Notes under the pieces: model-generated | Database searches by the model: none | Told to the model about the DNA's origin: nothing | Seen by the model: only the letters and a program-made list of their open reading frames with translations | Program-made: the position numbers and the translations under genes | NCBI GenBank assembly: GCA_027021095.1 | Contig: JALUUZ010000454.1 | Coordinates: 1-7,939 of the forward strand | DNA from: Gammaproteobacteria bacterium | GTDB taxonomy: Bacteria; Pseudomonadota; Gammaproteobacteria; SZUA-21 | Length of the DNA stretch: 7,939 nucleotides | Direction: 5' to 3' | Shown: positions 1 through 7,939 of the stretch, in pieces | Layout: every line of letters starts with the position of its first letter | Numbering within the stretch: the stretch's first letter is position 1

Positions 1-91
1 CAGGGGCACCCGGAAGCCAGTCCCGGCCCACACGATATCGGCCTGTTGTTCGACCGGTTCGTGCAGCTGATCAGTGAAAGGCAGGCGGTGC

Positions 92-99
<8 letters not shown>
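1..99 (+). CDS. carA: Carbamoyl-phosphate synthase small (glutaminase) subunit, C-terminal end only
   Basis: This is the 3' end of carA. Only the last 32 codons and the TAG stop at 97-99 lie in the window. The frame reads QGHPEASPGPHD, then a hydrophobic/amphipathic tail ending in VHA. The HPEASPGPHD segment is the conserved end of the class I glutamine amidotransferase domain in CarA: its His and Glu are the second and third members of the Cys-His-Glu triad that releases ammonia from glutamine. CarA passes that ammonia to CarB through an internal tunnel. The gene ends inside the start of carB (8-base overlap), as expected for two subunits made in fixed ratio from one message. The catalytic cysteine and the rest of the protein lie upstream of the window. 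Confidence 0.95.
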
Positions 100-3316
<3,217 letters not shown>

Positions 3317-3319
<3 letters not shown>

Positions 3320-3329
3320 GGACAAACCA
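3317..3329 (+). promoter_or_regulatory. greA ribosome binding site overlapping the carB stop codon
   Basis: The sequence TGAGGA (3317-3322) contains both the carB TGA stop (3317-3319) and a good Shine-Dalgarno core GAGGA (3318-3322), 7 bases ahead of the greA ATG at 3330. Ribosomes finishing carB would uncover or occupy this site, so greA translation is probably coupled to carB. No promoter fits in the 10-base gap. A promoter inside carB cannot be excluded by eye. Confidence 0.7.
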
Positions 3330-3806
3330 ATGAGTAAAGTACCCATTACTGCAGCCGGTGTCGCGAAACTGGAGGAAGAACTCAAGCAGCTGAAAAATGT
3401 CGATCGGCCCAAGGTGATCAAGGCCATTGCCGTGGCGCGCGAGCACGGGGACCTGAAGGAAAACGCGGAATACCATGCGGCCAGGGAACAGCAGAGTTTT
3501 ATCGAAGGCCGCATCGCTGAAATCGAAAGCAAGCTCGCCAACGCACAGGTCATCGATGTCACCAAGCTGGACGCCGGCGGCAAAGTCGTGTTTGGCGCTA
3601 CCGTCGAGCTTGCCGACGAGGAAACCGGGCAGGAAGTGACCTACCAGATCGTTGGTGATGACGAAGCCAATATCGAGGAAGGTAAAATTTCGATCAATTC
3701 ACCGATCGCACGTGCGCTGATTTCCAAGCAGGAAGGCGATATCGCCAAGGTGAATGCGCCGGGTGGTGTCAAAGAATACGAAGTCATCGCGGTCAAATAC
3801 CTGTAA
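3330..3806 (+). CDS. greA: Transcription elongation factor GreA
   Basis: GreA enters the secondary channel of RNA polymerase and stimulates cleavage of the 3' end of the transcript in backtracked complexes, so elongation can restart. The protein has 158 residues, the same length as E. coli GreA. Residues 1 to about 75 form the antiparallel coiled-coil. Its tip has EHGDLKENAEYHAAREQQ (38-55), with the two catalytic acidic residues D41 and E44 in place. Residues from about 80 form the FKBP-like C-terminal domain, with the conserved IVGDDEA (126-132), NSPIARALI (143-151) and a final EYEVIAVKYL. It lies 10 bases after carB and is probably cotranscribed with carAB, an arrangement I recall from Pseudomonas. 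The D41/E44 tip and the family-typical N-terminus favour GreA over GreB. Confidence 0.97.
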   Translation: MSKVPITAAGVAKLEEELKQLKNVDRPKVIKAIAVAREHGDLKENAEYHAAREQQSFIEGRIAEIESKLANAQVIDVTKLDAGGKVVFGATVELADEETGQEVTYQIVGDDEANIEEGKISINSPIARALISKQEGDIAKVNAPGGVKEYEVIAVKYL

Positions 3807-3855
3807 CAGTAATAATCGGCTATGATTAACGAAGCTGGCGCGTGCCGAACTTGCG

Positions 3856-3862
3856 AAGGAGG
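3856..3862 (+). promoter_or_regulatory. Strong ribosome binding site for lemA
   Basis: AAGGAGG is a near-perfect anti-16S match, 5 bases ahead of the ATG at 3868. It fixes the lemA start and is the strongest such site in the window, which suggests LemA is translated efficiently and independently of greA. The 61-base gap before it (3807-3867) shows no convincing terminator hairpin. Confidence 0.85.
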
Positions 3863-3867
3863 CTGAT

Positions 3868-4458
3868 ATGTCGTGGGGTATTATCATTTTTCTGGTAGTG
3901 GTCGTCCTGGTGATTGTTTATTTTATCGCCTCCTACAATGGGCTGGTCGCGCTCAAGAACCGCTTCAAAAATGCCTATTCACAGATCGACGTCCAGCTCA
4001 AGCGCCGTTACGACCTGATTCCCAACCTGGTCGAGACAGCCAAAGGCTACCTCAAGCACGAACGCGAGACACTCGAGGCGGTGATCAAGGCCAGGAACTC
4101 GGCAGTCGATGCCAGCCGCCAGGCGAGCAGTGACCCGGGCGACGAGACGGCGATCAAGGGTCTGGTCGGGGCCGAGGCGGCGTTGACCGGGGCGCTTGGA
4201 AAGCTGTTCGCGTTGTCAGAAAGTTACCCGGACCTGAAGGCCAACCAGAACATGATGCAGCTGATGGAGGAGCTGAGCAGCACCGAAAACAAGATTGCCT
4301 TTGCACGCCAGTCCTTCAACGATGCGGTGATGGCGTATAACACCAGGATAGAGAGTTTTCCCGACAACATCATGGCCGGCATGTTCCAGTTCAAGCATGC
4401 GGCATTGTGGACCGTGGAAAAGCCCGAGGAAAGGGAAGCTGTCAAAGTGTCGTTCTGA
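3868..4458 (+). CDS. lemA: LemA family membrane-anchored protein
   Basis: This is a 196-residue LemA family protein. Residues about 4-21 are strongly hydrophobic (IIIFLVVVVLVIVYFIAS region), giving one N-terminal membrane anchor. The rest is a mostly helical soluble domain. The family signature QLKRRYDLIPNLVET is at 43-57. The second conserved block runs from YPDLKANQNMMQL (120-132) through STENKIAFARQSFNDAV (138-154), and the NTRIESFP motif is at 158-165. Length and motif order are normal for the family. The biochemical role of LemA proteins is not settled. The name comes from a Listeria epitope, and this protein is unrelated to the Pseudomonas sensor kinase once called LemA. The gene directly precedes an M48 peptidase gene (15-base gap), a pairing seen in many bacteria, so a shared role at the inner membrane is a reasonable inference but not shown by sequence. 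Confidence 0.95.
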   Translation: MSWGIIIFLVVVVLVIVYFIASYNGLVALKNRFKNAYSQIDVQLKRRYDLIPNLVETAKGYLKHERETLEAVIKARNSAVDASRQASSDPGDETAIKGLVGAEAALTGALGKLFALSESYPDLKANQNMMQLMEELSSTENKIAFARQSFNDAVMAYNTRIESFPDNIMAGMFQFKHAALWTVEKPEEREAVKVSF

Positions 4459-4473
4459 ACACGTCGCTGAACG

Positions 4474-6429
4474 ATGAATTTCTTCGAGCATCAGGACAGG
4501 GCGCGTAAGACCACCCGCCGGCTGGTCGTGTTTTTCATCCTTTCGGTAGTGTTGATCATCGTTACGCTGGCGCTGGTGATCACCACGCTGATCGATCTTT
4601 CTGAAAACGACATGTCGTCATACATGGGCGGCTCCAGGGGGTATTTCGACTACCTGTTCGAGCGCCACCTGGGCACGATCGGGCTGATCGCCGGGGTGAC
4701 CCTGCTGGTGATCGGCGGCGCGACGCTGGTGCGCCTGGTCCGGCTCGCGCAGGGCGGTCGGGTCGTGGCCGAGATGATGGGCGCACGCCAGGTTTCCGCC
4801 AATACCCAGGACTTCAAGGAAAAAAGGCTGCTGAACGTGGTCGACGAGATGGCGATCGCCTCAGGCATCACGCGCCCTGCGGTCTACGTGATGGACGATG
4901 AACCGGGCATCAACGCGTTCGCGGCAGGCTATACGCCGAACAACGCCGTCGTCGCCGTGACCCGAGGCACGTTGGACAGACTGAACCGTGAGGAACTGCA
5001 GGGCGTCGTTGCACATGAGTTCAGCCATATTCTCAATGGCGACATGCGCCTGAACATACGCATGCTCGGGGTCCTGGCCGGGATTCTGCTGATCGGCAAT
5101 ATCGGCCTGTTCCTGCTGCGCTCGAGTCATTACAGCCGTGACAGCAGGGGGGTCGTGGCGGTGCTGGCGCTGGGCCTGGTCTTGGCGGTCATCGGTTATA
5201 TCGGTGTGTTGTTCGGCCGCTTGCTGCAAAGCGGCGTCTCGCGCCAGCGCGAGTTCCTGGCCGACGCATCGGCGGTGCAGTTTACCCGTTACCCCGACGG
5301 GATCGCGAATGCATTGAACAAGATCCGCTACGAGGCCAGTGGTTCGCTGTTGTCCACGATACGTGCCGGGGAAGTCAATCATATGTGTTTCGGCGAAAGC
5401 GTGCGGATCCGCTTTTTTTCCGGCGCCTTTGCAAGCCATCCGCCGCTCGAGGAACGGATCAAGCGTATCCAGCCCGGTTTCGACCTGGACAGGGCGCCGC
5501 TCGCCGCAGAACCGGAGGCGCAGGGCCGGGCGGCCGGCAAGGCGCAGGTGGCCGATGCGGGCATGGCGGACAATCCGTTTACCGCGGCCATCGCCGGGCT
5601 TGCCGCGACCGGCGCGCGCCAGGTGTCGGTGGAAAACGTGGTCGCCGGCAGCGGTACGCTGACACCGGAGCAGATCCAGTATGGTGCGGCGCTGCGCCAG
5701 GCATTGCCCGACGGCATCAAGCAGGCGGTCAGTACCGACCAGGGTACACGCGCGTTGTTGTACTGCATGGTGCTCGATGCTGACAGCGGCAGGCGCGAGC
5801 GCCAGGTCAACCTGGTGTCGGAGCAGGACAATGCCACGGTCGCCAGGCAGGCATGGGATTTATACGAGACGGTCAGTGCGCTCGATGAACGCTACCGTTG
5901 GCCGCTGCTCGAAATCAGTTTGCCGGTCACCGCCGCCGCGCCGGCGCAGACTAAGTCGCTCGTGCGGCGGCTGGTACGCGAACTGGTGATGTTCGACGGC
6001 AAGGTGGACTACGGCGAGTTTATCGTGCTGCTGGCGGTCGAGAGCCTGCTGGCGGAGCGGGCGGAGCAGGCAAGCCGGTACAAGTACCGGCGCCTGCCCA
6101 GGCTTGAGCAGGAAATCGCGCTGCTGCTTGGGCTGCTGGCCAGGGCCGGGGCGGACAAGCCTGACCTGCAACGGGCGGCGTTTCAGGCCGGTGCCGCCCA
6201 TTGCGGTTTTGACATACCGGAACTGCCGCCGATGCAGGGACTGAAATTTTCGGCGTTCGTGCGAGCGATCGGCAAGGTACGCCAGCTTACCCCGTTGAAG
6301 AAGCAGGTGGTCATCGAGGCCTGTACCCAGGTGGTCATGCACGATGGGGTAGTCAATGCCAAGGAAGAGGAACTGCTGCGTATCCTGGCTGGTGCGCTGG
6401 AGGTGCCGCTTGCACCGTTTACCGGTTGA
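4474..6429 (+). CDS. HtpX-like M48 family membrane zinc metallopeptidase with long C-terminal extension
   Basis: This is a predicted inner-membrane zinc endopeptidase of 651 residues, over twice the length of E. coli HtpX (about 293). The N-terminal half has HtpX-like architecture: hydrophobic segments at about 17-40 and 67-90, the zinc motif HEFSH at 181-185 (ligands H181 and H185, catalytic E182), hydrophobic segments at about 196-216 and 227-250, then SRQREFLAD (257-265) with the likely third ligand E260. SHPPLEERI (321-329) closes the peptidase domain. Residues about 340-400 are Ala/Gly/Pro-rich and look like a linker. Residues about 400-651 are not part of classical HtpX. They contain two acidic-loop segments, MFDGKVDYGEF (506-516) and MHDGVVNAKEEEL (622-634), resembling TerB-type repeats. 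The ATG at 4474 lies 15 bases after lemA with no evident Shine-Dalgarno, so translational coupling to lemA is likely. Known relatives degrade damaged membrane proteins. The substrate here is unknown. Confidence 0.9.
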   Translation: MNFFEHQDRARKTTRRLVVFFILSVVLIIVTLALVITTLIDLSENDMSSYMGGSRGYFDYLFERHLGTIGLIAGVTLLVIGGATLVRLVRLAQGGRVVAEMMGARQVSANTQDFKEKRLLNVVDEMAIASGITRPAVYVMDDEPGINAFAAGYTPNNAVVAVTRGTLDRLNREELQGVVAHEFSHILNGDMRLNIRMLGVLAGILLIGNIGLFLLRSSHYSRDSRGVVAVLALGLVLAVIGYIGVLFGRLLQSGVSRQREFLADASAVQFTRYPDGIANALNKIRYEASGSLLSTIRAGEVNHMCFGESVRIRFFSGAFASHPPLEERIKRIQPGFDLDRAPLAAEPEAQGRAAGKAQVADAGMADNPFTAAIAGLAATGARQVSVENVVAGSGTLTPEQIQYGAALRQALPDGIKQAVSTDQGTRALLYCMVLDADSGRRERQVNLVSEQDNATVARQAWDLYETVSALDERYRWPLLEISLPVTAAAPAQTKSLVRRLVRELVMFDGKVDYGEFIVLLAVESLLAERAEQASRYKYRRLPRLEQEIALLLGLLARAGADKPDLQRAAFQAGAAHCGFDIPELPPMQGLKFSAFVRAIGKVRQLTPLKKQVVIEACTQVVMHDGVVNAKEEELLRILAGALEVPLAPFTG

Positions 6430-6447
6430 CGCGGTTCGGGCTTGAGT

Positions 6448-6741
6448 TCAGCGCGGCAGCTTGATTTTTCTTTGCTTGGAAGCCCGGTAGACCACCGCGG
6501 TATGGCCGATGAGCTGTGCCAGCGCGGCGCCGGTCTGTTCACAGAGCCTGTCTGCCAGTGAAGCCAGCTGTTTGCGGTCACAACCATTGACTTTTATCTT
6601 GATTAATTCATGATGACCCAATGAGAGGTCGATTTCACGCAGAACGCTGGGATTGAGGCCGGCATTGCCGATGGTGACCACCGGTTTCAGCGTATGCGCA
6701 AGACTGCGCAGATAGCGTTTTTGTGTGGAATTCAATTGCAT
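6448..6741 (-). CDS. yhbY: Ribosome assembly RNA-binding protein YhbY (CRM domain)
   Basis: This is a single-domain CRM (chloroplast RNA splicing and ribosome maturation) protein of 97 residues, the same length as E. coli YhbY. It binds RNA and is associated with large-subunit (pre-50S) ribosome assembly. Conserved features are KRYLRSLAHTLKPVV (8-22), the GxxG loop in IGNAGL (24-29), HHELIKIKV (43-51), and the C-terminal end QLIGHTAVVYRASK followed by RKIKLPR, nearly identical to the E. coli tail. The ATG is at 6741-6739 (reverse strand), and GGAAGA (6756-6751) is a plausible ribosome binding site 9 bases ahead. It converges on the M48 gene with only 18 bases between the two stop codons and diverges from the small membrane gene and rlmE. 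That yhbY/rlmE divergence is the usual gammaproteobacterial order. Confidence 0.96.
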   Translation of the reverse strand: MQLNSTQKRYLRSLAHTLKPVVTIGNAGLNPSVLREIDLSLGHHELIKIKVNGCDRKQLASLADRLCEQTGAALAQLIGHTAVVYRASKQRKIKLPR

Positions 6742-6839
6742 GGGTGTCGTTCTTCCGGTGTGGCTCGTGCGTTCAACAATGGCTTTTTCAAGCGAGAGGT
6801 AGTATTCTGCCGGTGGCTCGCTACGGCCGTGATGTTCCT

Positions 6840-7103
6840 ATGTCAGACAAAAAGACCAAAAATTTTTCCGTTCCAGCCAGCCCGTTCAACGGGATCAAAC
6901 TGGATATCGGTATCTTTGCCTGTATCGGCATTATACTCCTGATCGTGCTCGAAAGCACGGCGGTTTCGCCGCTGACGGAGCTGCTGTGGCTGGCCGGCTT
7001 CGGTTTGTTCGTACTCGGCTGGGTCTATGTCAGGGCCAGGCGGGTCTATGCCCGGCTGCAGGCCGGCCGGTACCGGAACGCACGGCAGGCAGAACCCGAC
7101 TGA
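6840..7103 (+). CDS. Small two-helix membrane protein of unknown function
   Basis: I do not recognise this family. From the ATG at 6840 the protein has 87 residues: a hydrophilic, Lys-rich N-terminus (MSDKKTKNF), a hydrophobic segment at about 22-38, a short turn containing ESTAVSP, a second hydrophobic segment at about 47-64, and a basic tail (VRARRVYARLQAGRYRNAR, 64-82). Two helices with a short loop suggest an inner-membrane hairpin, with the positive tail placing the C-terminus in the cytoplasm. The stop is 3 bases ahead of rlmE, so the two are almost certainly cotranscribed. The start is uncertain: no clear ribosome binding site precedes 6840. An in-frame GTG at 6813 (96 residues) has GAGAGG at 6794-6799, with a rather long 13-base gap. 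A still longer frame from 6723 would overlap the yhbY start on the other strand and is unlikely. Confidence 0.65.
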   Translation: MSDKKTKNFSVPASPFNGIKLDIGIFACIGIILLIVLESTAVSPLTELLWLAGFGLFVLGWVYVRARRVYARLQAGRYRNARQAEPD

Positions 7104-7106
7104 ACG

Positions 7107-7742
7107 ATGGCACGCAGCAAAAGCAGCAAAAAGTGGCTGAAGGAGCACTTCGAAGATGAGTACGTCAGGCGTGCCCAGGCCGAGGGTTTTCGCTCGCGTT
7201 CGGTCTACAAACTGATGGAAGTGCAGCAGCGGCATCGCCTGCTGCGGCCGGGTATGCGTGTCATCGAGCTGGGCGCGGCGCCTGGCGGCTGGAGCCAGTA
7301 TGCGATGTCGCTGATCGGTAACAGGGGAATGCTAATTGCAGTGGACTTGTTGGCGATGGACGAAGTGCCGGGAGTGAAATTTATTCAGGGGGATTTTACC
7401 GACATGGAAACCCTGGAAAAAATACTGGATAGCCTGGACAATGGCAGGATTGACCTTGTAATGTCGGATATGTCGCCCAATATTAGTGGTATGGCTTCGA
7501 TCGATCAGCCCAGGGCGATGTATCTTGCCGAGCTGGCACTCGATCTGGCGGACAAGGTCCTTAGCGAGTCCGGTGTATTTTTGGTCAAGTTGTTTCAAGG
7601 TGAAGGATTTGACGGGTTTGTCAGGCTGGTGCGCAAGCAGTTTCAAAAGGTGCAGTTTATCAAGCCGAAAGCGTCAAGACCAAGAAGCCGTGAAGTCTAT
7701 CTGCTGGCCACCGGTTACGGACCGGCAGCAGGCAGTGATTGA
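7107..7742 (+). CDS. rlmE: 23S rRNA (uridine-2'-O)-methyltransferase RlmE (FtsJ/RrmJ)
   Basis: RlmE uses S-adenosylmethionine to methylate the 2'-O of U2552 (E. coli numbering) in the A-loop of 23S rRNA, a late step in 50S assembly. The protein has 211 residues (E. coli 209). The SAM-binding motif I is ELGAAPGGWSQY at 54-65. The K-D-K-E tetrad of 2'-O-methyltransferases is complete: K35 (SVYKLME), D121 (MSDMSPN), K161 (LVKLFQGEGFD) and E196 (SREVYLLATG). The N-terminus is basic (RSKSSKKW), as in the family. It starts 3 bases after the small membrane protein gene without a strong Shine-Dalgarno and probably relies on ribosomes finishing that gene. Only an AT-rich gap separates it from ftsH, the usual partner. 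In E. coli this pair is heat-induced. Whether that holds here cannot be read from the sequence. Confidence 0.97.
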   Translation: MARSKSSKKWLKEHFEDEYVRRAQAEGFRSRSVYKLMEVQQRHRLLRPGMRVIELGAAPGGWSQYAMSLIGNRGMLIAVDLLAMDEVPGVKFIQGDFTDMETLEKILDSLDNGRIDLVMSDMSPNISGMASIDQPRAMYLAELALDLADKVLSESGVFLVKLFQGEGFDGFVRLVRKQFQKVQFIKPKASRPRSREVYLLATGYGPAAGSD

Positions 7743-7802
7743 AGCGGCGTGGCAGCTATATTTTTAAAATCAATAATTTAGTCAGGCCGTGCGGTGTTGG
7801 GC

Positions 7803-7831
7803 TTGAGAAAACCGGCCGCAAAGCACAGAAT
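7803..7831 (+). promoter_or_regulatory. Candidate sigma-70-type promoter ahead of ftsH
   Basis: TTGAGA (7803-7808, 5 of 6 to the -35 consensus) and CAGAAT (7826-7831, 4 of 6 to the -10 consensus) are separated by exactly 17 bases in the rlmE-ftsH gap. The gap (7743-7907) turns strongly AT-rich from about 7840, and a second -10-like hexamer TAGAAT sits at 7873-7878 without a good -35. I found no convincing heat-shock (sigma-32) consensus. The call rests only on visual matching, and ftsH may equally be read through from rlmE. Confidence 0.3.
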
Positions 7832-7892
7832 CGACGCGGAAATTTATTTATATTAATTTTGATAAATTGCATTAGAATGACAGGGTAGTACG

Positions 7893-7900
7893 AAGAGGAA
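7893..7900 (+). promoter_or_regulatory. ftsH ribosome binding site favouring the TTG start
   Basis: AAGAGGAA contains the core GAGGA. Its end is 7 bases from the TTG at 7908 and 16 bases from the ATG at 7917. The first spacing is normal and the second is too long, so the site points to initiation at TTG. Confidence 0.65.
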
Positions 7901-7907
7901 TTTAATT

Positions 7908-7939
7908 TTGAACGATATGGCCAAAAATTTAATGTTGTG
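7908..7939 (+). CDS. ftsH: ATP-dependent zinc metalloprotease FtsH, N-terminal start only
   Basis: Only the first ten codons and two further bases are present. From the TTG at 7908 the reading is (M)NDMAKNLML, and the final partial codon TG fits the Trp usual there. MAKNL(I/M)LW is the conserved start of gammaproteobacterial FtsH, just before its first transmembrane helix, and the extra three residues match the longer form annotated in several species. FtsH is an AAA+ inner-membrane protease that degrades misfolded membrane proteins and regulators. Its position after rlmE supports the call. The alternative start is the ATG at 7917. The gene is cut by the window end, so domains and catalytic motifs cannot be checked. 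Confidence 0.85.
   Translation, partial: MNDMAKNLML

Noticed and set aside
3798..3826. Possible promoter ahead of lemA (TATGAT at 3821-3826)
   Set aside because: The -10 match is good, but no acceptable -35 exists at 16-18 bases (TACCTG at best), so it is too weak to annotate.
4861..5439. Reverse-strand open frame of 192 codons inside the M48 peptidase gene
   Set aside because: It covers the HEFSH catalytic region on the other strand. Conservation of the peptidase explains the open frame and no protein family is recognisable.
6430..6447. Possible bidirectional terminator between the converging M48 and yhbY genes
   Set aside because: The 18-base gap and its flanks do not form a convincing GC stem followed by a T run. 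The short T tract at 6463-6471 lies within yhbY and lacks a paired stem.
7782..7817. Inverted repeat GGCCG ... CGGCC in the rlmE-ftsH gap
   Set aside because: There are only 5 base pairs with a loop of more than 20 bases and no T tract after it, so it is neither a plausible terminator nor a clear operator.
7802..7830. Heat-shock (sigma-32) promoter for ftsH
   Set aside because: CTTGAGA resembles the -35 element, but nothing like CCCCAT occurs at the required distance.

Overview
The window is a stretch of chromosome from a gammaproteobacterium with moderately high GC. Gene order and protein sequence both point there. The order carA-carB-greA ... yhbY (reverse strand) - rlmE - ftsH is the arrangement I recall from Pseudomonas and related non-enteric gammaproteobacteria. 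CarB, GreA, YhbY and RlmE all align closely with the E. coli proteins as remembered, with catalytic residues at the same or nearly the same positions. No genus can be named from this sequence alone. There are no mobile elements, tRNA or rRNA genes, CRISPR arrays or phage genes.

Layout. Positions 1-99 are the last 32 codons of carA. carB (92-3319) overlaps it by 8 bases. greA (3330-3806) follows 10 bases later, with its ribosome binding site overlapping the carB stop. A membrane-associated pair comes next: lemA (3868-4458) and a large HtpX-like M48 metallopeptidase (4474-6429). The peptidase carries an extra C-terminal region of about 310 residues that ends in a TerB-like segment. yhbY (6448-6741) is on the reverse strand, converging on the peptidase gene and diverging from a small two-helix membrane protein of unknown function (6840-7103). 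That small gene lies 3 bases ahead of rlmE (7107-7742). After a 165-base AT-rich gap, ftsH begins, probably at a TTG codon at 7908, and runs off the window.

How the genes fit together. CarA and CarB form carbamoyl-phosphate synthetase, which feeds arginine and pyrimidine synthesis. GreA rescues backtracked RNA polymerase. YhbY and RlmE both act on the large ribosomal subunit, and RlmE is often next to FtsH, the essential AAA+ membrane protease. LemA and the M48 peptidase are the accessory part of the window. They interrupt an otherwise conserved housekeeping block and place a second membrane protease near ftsH. I see no clearly new multi-gene system. The M48 protein with its TerB-like tail and the uncharacterised small membrane protein are the parts most worth following up.
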